Both the position numbers and the translations under genes were made by a program. Under the pieces are notes generated by a model. That model was not told the origin of the DNA. It did no database searches and worked only from the letters and a program-made list of their open reading frames with translations. Positions 40,871-52,111 of a stretch of 64,000 bases of DNA are shown in pieces. Positions within the stretch are counted from its first letter, which is position 1. The number at the start of each line of letters is the position of its first letter. The DNA comes from Mesorhizobium sp. B2-7-2 (lineage in GTDB: Bacteria; Pseudomonadota; Alphaproteobacteria; Rhizobiales; Rhizobiaceae): assembly GCF_006440775.1 (NCBI RefSeq), contig NZ_VFTZ01000006.1:230108-294107 (forward strand), in the 5' to 3' direction.

Positions 40871-41920
40871 ATGCGTTATAATCAGCTCGGCAACACCGGC
40901 CTGTTCGTTTCCGAACTCTGCCTCGGCACCATGACGTTCGGCGCCGCCGGCGAGAATGCCCAATGGGGCCTGATCGCCAGTCTCGACCAGAAGGGCGTCA
41001 ACGAGATCGTCGGCCGCTCGATTGCCGCCGGCGTCAATTTCTTCGACACGGCGGATGTCTATTCCTTCGGCCAGTCAGAGCAGCTGCTGGGACAGTCGCT
41101 CAAGGATCTCGGCGTGAAACGTTCGGATGTTATCATCGCCACCAAGGTGCATGGCGCCATGGGCAGCGGACCCAACGAGCGCGGCTCCTCGCGCGGCCAC
41201 ATCATGGATTCGGTCGACGGCAGTCTGAAGCGGCTGCAGCTCGACCATATCGATTTATACCAGCTCCACGGCACCGACACGGTGACGCCGATCGACGAGA
41301 CGCTGCGCGCGCTCGACGATCTGGTCGCCAGCGGCAAGGTCCGCTATGTCGGCGTCTCCAACTGGCAGGCCTGGCGCGTCGCCAAGGCGCTGGGCATCGC
41401 GGAGCGCAAGGGCTTCGCCCGCTTCGAGACCATCCAGTCCTACTACTCGATCGCCGGCCGCGATCTCGAGCGCGAGATCGTGCCACTGATCAACGAGGAA
41501 AAGCTTGGCCTGATGGTCTGGTCGCCGATGGCCGGCGGGCTGCTTTCCGGCAAATACGGCCCCGGCGCGCCCGGCAATGGCGAGGGCCGCCGCGCTTCCT
41601 TCAACTTCCCGCCGGTCAATGAGGACCGCGCCTGGGCGGCGGTTGCCGTCATGCGCGAGGTCGCCAGGAAGCACGATGTCAGCGTCGCCACGGTAGCATT
41701 GAGCTATGTGCTGGCCAAACCTTTCGTCATGAGCGTCCTCATCGGCGCCAGCCGCATGGACCAGATCGAGCAGAACCTCGCCGCGACCGGCTTGAAGCTC
41801 GATGCCGACGACCTCGCCAGGCTCGATGAGGTAAGCGCGCTGCCTGCCGAATATCCCGGCTGGATGCTGGAGCGGCAAGGCGCCGGCCGGCGCCCTGCGC
41901 CGTTCGTGCCGAAGGCGTAA
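40871..41920 (+). CDS. Aldo/keto reductase
   Basis: A 349-residue NADPH-dependent oxidoreductase of the voltage-channel beta subunit-like group. MRYNQLGNTGLFVSELCLGTMTFG starts the barrel. FFDTADVY holds the catalytic Asp and Tyr, VIIATKVHG the Lys and LYQLHGTD the His. The start at 40871 is chosen because the conserved N-terminus begins there. The substrate is unknown. A convergent LysR gene lies 58 bases on. Confidence 0.92.
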   Translation: MRYNQLGNTGLFVSELCLGTMTFGAAGENAQWGLIASLDQKGVNEIVGRSIAAGVNFFDTADVYSFGQSEQLLGQSLKDLGVKRSDVIIATKVHGAMGSGPNERGSSRGHIMDSVDGSLKRLQLDHIDLYQLHGTDTVTPIDETLRALDDLVASGKVRYVGVSNWQAWRVAKALGIAERKGFARFETIQSYYSIAGRDLEREIVPLINEEKLGLMVWSPMAGGLLSGKYGPGAPGNGEGRRASFNFPPVNEDRAWAAVAVMREVARKHDVSVATVALSYVLAKPFVMSVLIGASRMDQIEQNLAATGLKLDADDLARLDEVSALPAEYPGWMLERQGAGRRPAPFVPKA

Positions 41921-41978
41921 TTCCGCTCAAGCAGACAGGTCGGAGCCGCGTGCCACTAGCGCGCGGCTCTTTCCTCAT

Positions 41979-42884
41979 TCAGAGACGAACGGTTTCCGCG
42001 AGGAAGTCGAGGAAGGCTCGGACGCGGGCCGGCAGATGCTTGCCCTGGCCGACATAGACGGCATGCGTCGGCTCCTCGTCGCCGGGATTGAACTCCTCAA
42101 GCAACGGCACGAGCAGCCCGGCGGCGATGTCGGGTTCGACATGCCAGCGCGCCAGCCGCGCTATGCCGGCTCCTGCCAGCGTCGTTCGCCGCATCGCTTC
42201 GCCGTCGGTCAGCGACATGTTTCCGACAATAGGCATGATGATCGATTTGCCCGTCGCATCGACAAACGGCCAGCCCTCTATGTGCCTGGCGAAGCCGAAG
42301 GCCAGCATGTTGTGGCGAGCGAGGTCGGACAATGCGCGTGGCCTGCCGCGCGCTGCAAGATACGCAGGCGACGCGACCAGGACCATCCGGCTCTGGCCGA
42401 GCTTGCGCGCAACCAGACGCGACTCGCGCAGCGGCCCGGCGCGGATAGCGACATCGGCGCGCTCTTCCAGAAGGTCGATGACACTGTCGGTCAGCACGGC
42501 TTCGACGAAAATCTCGGGATAATTTTCCAGGAAGCGCGGCAAGAGCGGCATCAGCCGGTGCTGGCCGAACGGCACATAGGAGTTGACCCTGAGTCTGCCG
42601 CGCGGCGCAGCGCCCGCCGCCGCTTCACGCTCGGCCGCGTCGAGATCGGCGAGGATGCGCAGGCCGCTGTCATGGAAGGCAGCTCCTTCCGGCGTCAGCT
42701 GCAGCTTGCGCGTCGAGCGGCTGATCAGCCGCGCGCCAAGCCGCGCCTCCAGCCGCGCGATCAGCTTGCTCACCGCCGACGGCGTCATGCGCAAAGCCCG
42801 CGCCGCGGCCGAGAAGCTGCCCGCCTCGACCACGCGGACGAACACTTCGATCTCGCCGGAGCGGTTGATGTCCGGTCTCGCCAT
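41979..42884 (-). CDS. LysR-family transcriptional regulator
   Basis: A 301-residue regulator. The winged helix (GEIEVFVRVVEAGSFSAAARAL, TPSAVSKLIARLEARLG) fills the first 65 residues, followed by the ligand-binding domain. I set the start at MARPDINRSG (42884). It is divergent from an MFS efflux gene with 121 bases between, the usual layout for a LysR regulator and its target. Confidence 0.92.
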   Translation of the reverse strand: MARPDINRSGEIEVFVRVVEAGSFSAAARALRMTPSAVSKLIARLEARLGARLISRSTRKLQLTPEGAAFHDSGLRILADLDAAEREAAAGAAPRGRLRVNSYVPFGQHRLMPLLPRFLENYPEIFVEAVLTDSVIDLLEERADVAIRAGPLRESRLVARKLGQSRMVLVASPAYLAARGRPRALSDLARHNMLAFGFARHIEGWPFVDATGKSIIMPIVGNMSLTDGEAMRRTTLAGAGIARLARWHVEPDIAAGLLVPLLEEFNPGDEEPTHAVYVGQGKHLPARVRAFLDFLAETVRL

Positions 42885-43005
42885 TCGTGAATCTATTTCA
42901 CAGAAAATATGCCCGATGCAAGGCTGGTTCACAACCTGGCGGATCACGATCTTCCGGTCCGGGCGCGGGACTTATTGCGTCCTTCAGCACAAACGGACGA
43001 TCGCC

Positions 43006-44193
43006 ATGCCTCTTGCTCTTTATGCCCTTACCGCCGGCGCCTTCGGCATCGGCGTCACCGAATTCGTCATCATGGGCCTGCTGCTCGACGTCAGCGCCGA
43101 TCTCGGCGTCTCGATCTCGGCCGCGGGCCTGCTCATTACCGGCTATGCGCTGGGCGTCGTCGTCGGCGCGCCGCTGCTTGGCGCCTTGACCGGACGCCTG
43201 CCGCGCAAGACCTTGCTGCTTGCCCTGATGGTGGTCTTCACCGTCGGCAACCTCGCCTGTGCGCTGGCGCCCGACTACTGGACGCTGATGGCGGCGCGTG
43301 TGCTGACCGCCTTCGCCCATGCCTCCTTCTTCGGCGTCGGCTCCGTCGTGGCCACCAGCCTTGTCGCGCCCAACCGGAAGGCCTCGGCAATCGCACTGAT
43401 GTTCACCGGCCTTACCGTCGCCAACATCCTCGGCGTGCCCTTCGGCACCTGGCTCGGCCAAGCCTATGGCTGGCGTTCGAGCTTCCTGGCCGTCACGCTT
43501 GTCGGCGTCATCGCCTTTGCCGTGATCGCGCTGCTGGTGCCGCGCGACCAGCCCGCAGCCACGGAGGAAGAGGAGACCTCCGAAGGCACGCTCGCGGTGC
43601 TCGGCCGCCGGCCGGTGCTGCTCGGCCTTTTGACCACGGTGCTGAGCTGGGTCGGCGTCTTTGCGGCCTTCACCTATCTGGCGCCCAGCCTCACCCGCGT
43701 CACCGGCTTTTCCGAGTCAGCTGTCTCGCCGATCCTGCTGGTCTTCGGCGGCGGTCTGGTGGCGGGCAATCTGCTCGGCGGACGCCTCGCCGACCGCCAT
43801 CTGGTGCCGACGGTTATCGGCACGCTGGTCGCGCTGTCGGCGGTGCTGTTCGTCATGGCCGCTGCGATCCACCAGCCCATTGCAGCGATCGTCGCCGTCG
43901 GTCTGCTCGGTGCCGCAGCCTTCGCCACCGTCGCGCCGCTGCAGATGTGGGTGCTGGACAAGGCCGAGGGCGCCGGCCAGGGCCTGGCCTCCTCCTTCAA
44001 CATCGCCGCCTTCAACCTCGGCAACGCCATCGGCGCCTGGCTTGGCGGCTTCGTCATCGATCACGGCCCCGGCCTCGGCGCCGTCCCTCTCGTTGCCGGC
44101 CTGGTGCCGCTCGCCGCGCTCGGCGTCGTGCTCATGGCGCTGCGCCTCGAACGCGGCCGGGCGATCGGCAAGCCGGTCACGGCGCAGTGTTGA
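43006..44193 (+). CDS. MFS transporter, drug/arabinose efflux (AraJ-like) type
   Basis: A 395-residue protein with about 12 membrane segments. GIGVTEFVIMGLLLDVSADL and the loop GALTGRLPRKTLLLALM are typical of the DHA1/AraJ family of proton-driven exporters. The ATG at 43006 gives the usual start. It is followed after 40 bases by an aldo/keto reductase on the same strand. Confidence 0.9.
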   Translation: MPLALYALTAGAFGIGVTEFVIMGLLLDVSADLGVSISAAGLLITGYALGVVVGAPLLGALTGRLPRKTLLLALMVVFTVGNLACALAPDYWTLMAARVLTAFAHASFFGVGSVVATSLVAPNRKASAIALMFTGLTVANILGVPFGTWLGQAYGWRSSFLAVTLVGVIAFAVIALLVPRDQPAATEEEETSEGTLAVLGRRPVLLGLLTTVLSWVGVFAAFTYLAPSLTRVTGFSESAVSPILLVFGGGLVAGNLLGGRLADRHLVPTVIGTLVALSAVLFVMAAAIHQPIAAIVAVGLLGAAAFATVAPLQMWVLDKAEGAGQGLASSFNIAAFNLGNAIGAWLGGFVIDHGPGLGAVPLVAGLVPLAALGVVLMALRLERGRAIGKPVTAQC

Positions 44194-44233
44194 TCGGCTG
44201 AACTCCGCCTTCAACGTCCCAAGGAGAAAAATC

Positions 44234-45268
44234 ATGGAATATAGATCTCTCGGTGCCTCCGGCCTGAAAGTGCCCGCGCTTTCCTTCGGCGCCGGCACTT
44301 TCGGTGGCTCCGGCCCGCTGTTCGGCCACTGGGGCAACAGCGACGCGAAGGAAGCGCGCCGGCTGGTCGACATCTGCCTGGAAGCGGGCGTCAACCTCTT
44401 CGACACGGCCGATGTCTATTCGAACGGCGCTTCGGAGGAGGTGCTGGGCGAGGCCATCAAGGGCCGCCGCGACGCAGTGCTGATCTCGACCAAGACCGCG
44501 CTGCCGATGGGCGATGGCCCGGCCGACTGGGGCTCGTCCCGCTCGCGCCTGATCCGCTCCGTCGACGCGGCGCTGAAGCGCCTCGGCACCGATTATATCG
44601 ACTTGCTGCAGCTCCACGCCTTCGATGCCTCGACGCCGGTCGAGGAGGTGCTGTTGACGCTGGATCACCTCGTGCGATCCGGCAAGCTGCGCTATGTCGG
44701 TGTCTCCAACTTCTCCGGCTGGCAGGTGATGAAGTCGCTCGGTCTGGCCGACAGGCACGGCTACCCGCGCTATGTCGCGCATCAGGTCTACTATTCGCTG
44801 GTCGGGCGCGACTATGAATGGGAGCTGATGCCGCTCGGCCGCGACCAGGGCGTCGGCGCATTGGTATGGAGCCCGCTCGGCTGGGGCCGGCTCACCGGCA
44901 AGATCCGTCGCGGAAAACCCTTGCCGGAAAAGAGCCGGCTGCACGGCACCGCCGATTTCGGCCCGCCGGTCGAGGACGAGCATCTTTTCAAGGTGGTCGA
45001 CGCGCTGGAAGCGGTCGCCGCCGAGACCGGCAAGACCGTGCCGCAAACCGCCATCAACTGGCTCCTGCGGCGGCCGACCGTGGCATCGGTGATCATCGGC
45101 GCGCGCAACGAGGAGCAGCTCCGCCAGAATCTCGGCGCCGTAGGCTGGGAGCTGACGCCGACGCAGATCAAGGCGCTCGATGAAGCAAGCGCGGTGACGG
45201 CGCCTTATCCGTACTTCCCTTATCGCCGCCAGGAAGGTTTCGCCCGGCTGAACCCGCCGGCGGTGTAA
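44234..45268 (+). CDS. Aldo/keto reductase
   Basis: A 344-residue oxidoreductase. MEYRSLGASGLKVPALSFGAG begins it; LFDTADVYSNGASEEVLG, VLISTKTALPMG and LLQLHAFD carry the Asp/Tyr, Lys and His of the catalytic tetrad. AAGGAG precedes the ATG. It probably shares a transcript with the MFS gene and thus the LysR control. Confidence 0.93.
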   Translation: MEYRSLGASGLKVPALSFGAGTFGGSGPLFGHWGNSDAKEARRLVDICLEAGVNLFDTADVYSNGASEEVLGEAIKGRRDAVLISTKTALPMGDGPADWGSSRSRLIRSVDAALKRLGTDYIDLLQLHAFDASTPVEEVLLTLDHLVRSGKLRYVGVSNFSGWQVMKSLGLADRHGYPRYVAHQVYYSLVGRDYEWELMPLGRDQGVGALVWSPLGWGRLTGKIRRGKPLPEKSRLHGTADFGPPVEDEHLFKVVDALEAVAAETGKTVPQTAINWLLRRPTVASVIIGARNEEQLRQNLGAVGWELTPTQIKALDEASAVTAPYPYFPYRRQEGFARLNPPAV

Positions 45269-45310
45269 CTAAGTCGCGGCCGTCCATATCCAGGGCGATC
45301 ATGAAACTTA

Positions 45311-45424
45311 TGCGATTAGCCGCACCCTTGCGAGCTTCGTCATCCACGGGCGGAGCAGCCGCGCGCTTCGCTCCTTGCTTCGCCGTGGATGACGAAGCGA
45401 GGGGCGTTTCCGCCAAACACTCTG
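45311..45424. repeat. Dispersed intergenic repeat, short form (copy E)
   Basis: A shortened relative of copies C and D: CGTCATCCACGGGCGGAGC at the left is inverted in GCTTCGCCGTGGATGACG at the right, with TTCGCTCCTTGC between. It fills the gap between an aldo/keto reductase and usg. Confidence 0.75.
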
Positions 45425-45431
45425 CGCCGCC

Positions 45432-45704
45432 TCAGTGCACCAGAAACTCCCCATCCAGCTTCCGCCACTCGTTCGGCGCGATCAGCTTGTGATGCGTATA
45501 GGTGACCGAATGCAGCGGGCCGTCGAGCTTGGTCTTCCAGAACTCGATGAAGCGGATCAGCACCGGGAATTCCGGAGCTAGGTCGTAGTCCTGCCAGACA
45601 TAGCTCTGCAGCAGATGCGGATGGTCCGGGAAGTGGTAGAGAATCTTGGCCGTGGTCAGCCCATAGCCCCTGAGCATCAGGTCCATTTCGGAATGGTCAT
45701 GCAT
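45432..45704 (-). CDS. usg: Usg family protein
   Basis: A 90-residue protein that matches the Usg family of alphaproteobacteria, first noted beside tryptophan genes and still of unknown function. GYGLTTAKILYHFPDHPHLLQ and SYVWQDYDLAPEFPVL are its hallmarks. There are no trp genes nearby. The 305 bases between it and acsA are divergent upstream DNA. Confidence 0.88.
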   Translation of the reverse strand: MHDHSEMDLMLRGYGLTTAKILYHFPDHPHLLQSYVWQDYDLAPEFPVLIRFIEFWKTKLDGPLHSVTYTHHKLIAPNEWRKLDGEFLVH

Positions 45705-46009
45705 CGCAGCCCCTTACGGTCGATCTCCTTTCCTCCCAACGCCGGATTCTGCGCCCGGTTGCTTAACTGTCTATTGATTTTCGCATACCAGACCCGAGTT
45801 TTCCATCGAAAAAACAGTTGGTTAGCAGCCTTTGAACGCGAGTGCTGACAGCGCTTCGGCATGCCCCTGCGTCATCCCGCCACGCGAATCCAACGTCTAA
45901 TGTTGCCGTCGCCGCGGAACTGTTAATAATGCCCGCGAATTCGCGGCCGCTTCGCCGCGATGCCGCCGGCGGCGCAAGCCGGTGGATGGTTCGGGAGGAA
46001 AGCAAAGAA
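45705..46009. other. Divergent upstream region of usg and acsA
   Basis: This is non-coding as far as I can see. It holds the ribosome binding site GGGAGGA before acsA and presumably promoters for both genes. I see no clear operator or riboswitch. Confidence 0.4.
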
Positions 46010-47964
<1,955 letters not shown>

Positions 47965-47965
<1 letters not shown>

Positions 47966-48732
47966 TGACCGGCGAGGCAATCCTCGGCACCGTCAGCCAG
48001 CTCTGGCGTTATCCAGCGAGCTCGCTCGCCGGCGAGCGGCTCGATGCCATCTCCGTCGGGCTGAGGACCGTCGACGGCGACCGGCTGTTCGGACTGGTCG
48101 ATGCTTCCAACGGCGAGATCGCCAGGCCCGACCGCGAGGCCAGATGGCACAAGGTGCCGCTGATCCGCACCCGGCTGAGCGAGGCCCCGGTGAACAAGGA
48201 ATGGCGGCTCGAAGTGGCGGTGCCCGGCGGCGAATGGCTGCCCGCGCCGGATCCTGAAAGCGATCGCACGGTATCGGCCTTTCTCGGCTTCGAGGCCTCA
48301 ATCCGGCCGTTCGGCGCGGAGGACGCGGCACCCGGCTACGCCGGCCCGCTGACCGAGGTCCGCTATCTCAAGGCGCCGATCCATCTGCTCACCACCGCCT
48401 CGCTGGCCAGGCTGAAGGCGCTGCATCCCGAAGGCGTGCCCGATCCGCGCCGCTTCCGGCCCAACATCGTCGTCGACATGGACCCGGTCGAAGGCTCCTT
48501 TCCGGAGACGGAGTGGATCGGCAGGAAGCTCGCGGTCGGCGATCTCAAGCTCACCGTCTGCGAATCCTGCCGCCGCTGCGGCTTCACCATCATCGCCCAG
48601 GACGGCTTCGACACCGACCCCGGTATCCTGCGCAATTTGGTACGCCATAACGCCCATAATCTCGGCGTCTACTGCACCGTCGACCGGCCGGCGCGGATCG
48701 AGATCGGCGCGCCGATGCGCTTGATGGACTGA
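47965..48732 (+). CDS. MOSC domain-containing protein
   Basis: A 255-residue protein with the MOSC N-terminal barrel (VSQLWRYPASSLAGERLD) and the MOSC core. RRFRPNIVVDMD and the cysteine-bearing CESCRRCGFTIIAQD, ending in NLGVYCTVDRPA, are typical. MOSC domains bind molybdenum cofactor or transfer sulfur; the true substrate is unknown. It is translationally coupled to acsA. Confidence 0.88.
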
Positions 48733-48734
48733 AG

Positions 48735-48764
48735 CGGGCGGATCTACCGGTACAAATCCGCCCG
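48735..48764. terminator. Hairpin at the convergent MOSC and cfa gene ends
   Basis: CGGGCGGAT (48735-48743) and ATCCGCCCG (48756-48764) form a 9-base stem with a 12-base loop, partly inside the last codons of the cfa-type gene. There is no T run, so this is terminator-like only. Confidence 0.4.
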
Positions 48765-50012
48765 TGTCGGCGGCAGGCCGCTCGGGCCGCGGGCGCGCCT
48801 GGTAGCCACAGTCTGGAAAATCTGCGCCGAACCGCGCTCGAAGGTGATCGAGCAACCCGTCAGATAGAGCAGCCACAGCCGCGCCTTGGGCTCGCCGACC
48901 TCGGCGACCGCCTCGTCGAAGCGCGCATGTAGGCGCTCCGCCCACAGGCGGCAGGTTTGCGCATAATGCTCGCGCAGGTTTTCCACGTCATAGACGAGGA
49001 AGCCGTGCGCCTCGAGATTGCCGAGCGTCATGCCGATCGTGTCGAGCTCGCCGCCGGGAAAGATGTATTTGATCAGGGCCTTGTATTCCGGCCCCTTGCG
49101 CAGGGTCTTCTTCAGGTCGCCCTTGCTGCGCCGGGTGATGGCATGATGCAGATAGAAGCCGCCGGGTTTCAGCAGGCGATGGACAGTCGAGAAATAGGCA
49201 GCGTGGTTGGCGATCCCCAAATGCTCGAACATGCCGATCGACGAGATCTTGTCGAAAGTGCCCGAGAGTTCGGCATAGGATTTTATCTCGATGGTGATGC
49301 GGTCCTGCAGACCCTCGGCGCGAATGCGCTCGCGGGCAAGCTCCGTCTGGGCTTGCGACAGCGAGACGCCGTGGCCGACGACGCCGTAATGCTTCGCCGC
49401 ATGGATCAGCATCGCGCCCCAGCCGCAGCCGATGTCGAGCAACGTTTCGCCCGGCTTCAGCCTGAGCTTGCGGCAGATATGGTCGAGCTTGTCGATCTGC
49501 GCCTGGCCGATGCCGTTGGCGAAATCCCTGAAATAGCCGCAGCTATAGACCATGCGCTCGTCGAGGAAGAGCCGATAGAAGGCGTTCGAAATGTCGTAAT
49601 GGTGCTGGATCGCCTCCTTGTTCGACCCGCTGACATAAGGGTTGCGGCCGGAAAGATCGCTGCGCGCCGTCATTTGTTTGCGCGAGAAAAGCACCGCCGG
49701 CAGGTCGCGCAAAATCGCCAGCTTCGGCAGCGATCTGAGCTTCGTCTTGAGCTTGCCTTGCGAAGGCAAGGCATAGAAATCGAACAGCGTGCCTTCTTCG
49801 ATGTCGACGGTCTTGGAGATCCACATCTCGACCAGCGTCGAGAAGCGCGGCCGGCGAAGCAATTGCCAGACGATATCCTGGTCGTTGATGGTGAGCACCG
49901 GACCGCCGGCGGGACCGATGCGCTCGCCGGTCCAGAGCTTGACCGCGAAACCCGGTTTCAGCGTCTCGACGACCGTTCGTGCGATCCGCGCGGCTTTGTC
50001 GGCGGCGTCCAT
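48744..50012 (-). CDS. cfa: Cyclopropane-fatty-acyl-phospholipid synthase family methyltransferase
   Basis: A 422-residue enzyme that transfers methylene from S-adenosylmethionine to unsaturated acyl chains of membrane lipids. The SAM site is LDIGCGWGAMLIHAA at about 190-204. EAIQHHYDISNAFYRLFLDE and the later SSIGMFEHLG are family hallmarks. The start at 50012 has GGGAGGTGA just upstream. Rhizobia often carry two paralogues, so this may be cfa1 or cfa2. Confidence 0.92.
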   Translation of the reverse strand: MDAADKAARIARTVVETLKPGFAVKLWTGERIGPAGGPVLTINDQDIVWQLLRRPRFSTLVEMWISKTVDIEEGTLFDFYALPSQGKLKTKLRSLPKLAILRDLPAVLFSRKQMTARSDLSGRNPYVSGSNKEAIQHHYDISNAFYRLFLDERMVYSCGYFRDFANGIGQAQIDKLDHICRKLRLKPGETLLDIGCGWGAMLIHAAKHYGVVGHGVSLSQAQTELARERIRAEGLQDRITIEIKSYAELSGTFDKISSIGMFEHLGIANHAAYFSTVHRLLKPGGFYLHHAITRRSKGDLKKTLRKGPEYKALIKYIFPGGELDTIGMTLGNLEAHGFLVYDVENLREHYAQTCRLWAERLHARFDEAVAEVGEPKARLWLLYLTGCSITFERGSAQIFQTVATRRARGPSGLPPTRADLYR

Positions 50013-50144
50013 TCTCACCTCCCGATGAATGCGGACCTTCCCGGGCGCCACTGTCATCCAACTGGCCTGCGTAGCGCAATCCCGATCTGTTGCCCAAAAA
50101 CACCGCGGGCAGGGATTTCCCGCCTGCCATTCCGTTGCGGCACC

Positions 50145-50173
50145 TTGCCATTTGCCGCGACGCACCCCATCAT
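50145..50173 (+). promoter_or_regulatory. Possible promoter of the 23-codon ORF
   Basis: TTGCCA and CATCAT are separated by 17 bases, about 35 bases before the ORF. Each box matches the sigma-70 consensus in four of six positions; it is weak evidence. Confidence 0.3.
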
Positions 50174-50193
50174 CTGTGTGTGTTCAACGAACT

Positions 50194-50208
50194 GAAAGGA
50201 GGTGATCC
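50194..50208 (+). promoter_or_regulatory. Extreme Shine-Dalgarno sequence
   Basis: GAAAGGAGGTGATCC is complementary over 15 bases to the conserved 3' end of bacterial 16S rRNA (GGATCACCTCCTTTC). GGAGG ends seven bases before the ATG at 50210, an ideal distance. Ordinary genes in this window pair over four to eight bases. Confidence 0.85.
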
Positions 50209-50209
50209 G

Positions 50210-50281
50210 ATGTCGAGTGATTTCGTTTTCCATAACGTGAGCTCAGCGGATTGCACTTTCGGGAAGCAGTCTTCCCGTTAA
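50210..50281 (+). CDS. Very small ORF of 23 codons, possible small protein or leader peptide
   Basis: It encodes MSSDFVFHNVSSADCTFGKQ and three more residues, with no signal peptide or membrane segment. The extreme ribosome binding site supports translation. The end of the ORF overlaps a perfect hairpin (CGGGAAG, CTTCCCG), and structured non-coding sequence with a strong terminator follows at 50351. It may therefore be a small protein, an attenuator-like leader or part of a regulatory RNA. I do not recognise the family. Confidence 0.5.
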   Translation: MSSDFVFHNVSSADCTFGKQSSR

Positions 50282-50350
50282 GGCGCGAGACGCGCGGCAG
50301 GTAGCCCGATGGGGTTGCCGCCGGAAGCCGCGTCATGGACGGAAACACGG

Positions 50351-50391
50351 AAGGCCGCCGGCTTCGTCAAGAAGCGGCGGCCTTTTCCTTT
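50351..50391 (+). terminator. Strong Rho-independent terminator
   Basis: A perfect 10-base stem, AAGGCCGCCG with CGGCGGCCTT, is followed by TTTTCCTTTT. It lies 70 bases after the 23-codon ORF and just before the end of the convergent von Willebrand protein gene, whose transcripts it could also stop. Confidence 0.88.
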
Positions 50392-50409
50392 TGGCGTCGG
50401 CGCTGCAGG

Positions 50410-51825
50410 TCAGCGGCTGATTGTAAGCTTTTCGATATTGCGGCTGATTTCGCCGAAGGCCTGTTTCAGTTCGGCGCCGTTGGCGGCCTCGTAATAATGC
50501 TTGAGCGACGAGGTGTCGTCAGTCGCGCAGTCCTTCAACAGGGACTTGGCCTGATCGCGTTCGGTCGCGGACATGCCCGGGTCGTTGAGATCGAAGCCGA
50601 TGGTGAATATCTCGATGCCGTCGCGCTTCATGTTATCGCAGATGTTTTCGGCATTGGCGCGCGACTTTTGACCTTGATCCTGCGACCGCGACGCGCCGCG
50701 TCCGCCGGCAAAGGCAGTGTTGAACTGGCCGTCCGTCATCAGGATGGCGATCTTGGCCACCCTGTTCCGATCGAAGTTGGCGGGGCCGGCACCCAGGCGG
50801 GCGCTCGAGATTGCCGTGCGCCAGGATGGCGAGAGCATGTAGTAACCCCATTGCGCGGCAATGCCACCTGCGGTCACGCCCCCAGCCTGAAAATGATCGA
50901 TCGCCGTCAGCAGCTTGTCCGCATCGGCAGTCAGCGGAACCAGCGCAGCCGTAGGGCATAGCTTCATGCGGTAGTCGCGGTTGACTTTGGCCAGATAGAT
51001 CTTGCCCTGGTTGTCCCGGCGTTGCGTGTAGGGCCCGTCCGATGAATAATCGGCGTAGCCGTCCTTGTCCTTGCGCTCGGTTGCGCAATGGTCGGACACC
51101 GTAGCGGAAACCGCAACCGGGGCATCGATCGGCGGAGGCACTTTCGGCCCCGCCTCGGTCTCGACGAAGACGGTATCGGCCAGACCACCGGTGTTGACGG
51201 CTTCGGCGTAGGGTATGATCGATACGCGAATCCGGGGATCGTTGGAATCCCGGTTCTGATCCAGGAGATCCTTGACCGTCTGCGATGCGGCCGTCTGCAG
51301 GTCGCCGATCTTGTTGGTCTTGGTGCGCCAGTCGGGCCTCATCGAACCGGTGACGTCGAGCATCATCGCCACCTCGACGGTCTTGTCCGAATAGAGCGCC
51401 GTGGTCGAGGCAGTCACGCGCCGCATATTGCTGGTGCTGAACAGCGGGAAAAAGAGTCCGACATCGACATGCGCATCCGCCTGCACGGTATTGGCCGTCC
51501 TGTTGACCGTGAGCTTGTCGAGCACGATCTTGTTGGCCTGCAGTATGCCGGCCGTGCTGTTGGCGTCGAGAAACGCCTGCACCGTTTTGCTGGCATCGGT
51601 TTCCGTAATGACGCCGAGGGTGAGATCGCGGGCCGTCGAGGTGACAGCGGCGTCGACGACGCCCTGCAGGCTCGACCTTGCATTGTAGAGTTGCGAGATA
51701 TTGACCGCGAATCCCACCCCCAGCGCGAGGACCGATGCGGCAGCTCCGAACAGAACCGCGAAATTGCCTTCGCGATTGCGGGCAAAGCCGTCCACCCCAC
51801 GAACGACACCTCTGAACTGCCGCAT
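50410..51825 (-). CDS. Tad-type pilus-like protein with von Willebrand factor A domain
   Basis: A 471-residue protein. An N-terminal TadE/TadG-like membrane segment (NFAVLFGAAASVLALGVGF, about residues 20-38) is followed by a mostly extracytoplasmic part. The VWA metal site DVTGSM lies near residue 157, with a second acidic loop ILMTDGQFN. I set the start at MRQFRGVVRG (51825). No Tad pilus genes lie beside it, so it is probably a stand-alone TadG-like surface protein. Confidence 0.85.
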   Translation of the reverse strand: MRQFRGVVRGVDGFARNREGNFAVLFGAAASVLALGVGFAVNISQLYNARSSLQGVVDAAVTSTARDLTLGVITETDASKTVQAFLDANSTAGILQANKIVLDKLTVNRTANTVQADAHVDVGLFFPLFSTSNMRRVTASTTALYSDKTVEVAMMLDVTGSMRPDWRTKTNKIGDLQTAASQTVKDLLDQNRDSNDPRIRVSIIPYAEAVNTGGLADTVFVETEAGPKVPPPIDAPVAVSATVSDHCATERKDKDGYADYSSDGPYTQRRDNQGKIYLAKVNRDYRMKLCPTAALVPLTADADKLLTAIDHFQAGGVTAGGIAAQWGYYMLSPSWRTAISSARLGAGPANFDRNRVAKIAILMTDGQFNTAFAGGRGASRSQDQGQKSRANAENICDNMKRDGIEIFTIGFDLNDPGMSATERDQAKSLLKDCATDDTSSLKHYYEAANGAELKQAFGEISRNIEKLTISR

Positions 51826-52111
51826 CCCTTCCGCCTCCACTGTCCGCAGCACCGTACCGCTCGGCAAAGGCGTTGCAGGAATTCGGCCAGACGCGGGCGA
51901 CGGCCGCCGCAAGGCGATCAACAAGAGGTTAATCCATTGTTTTTGCTGGCTTTCGGCAAATCTGAAGGTGAACCGGAAGTAAACGAAAATGCGCTGGCAG
52001 GCAGACGTTCATGAAGCCCTTACCATGATGCCGGCGGCTGTCGCGGTCGTTCCCGCTTCGGCACAAACGGCCTGTGCCGAAGCGGACCAGCGATTGTCGT
52101 GAAACAGGCCT
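51826..52111. other. Non-coding stretch upstream of the VWA gene
   Basis: I see no gene in this stretch. It presumably holds the promoter of the VWA gene and, at the right, the end of the transglutaminase remnant. Confidence 0.4.
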
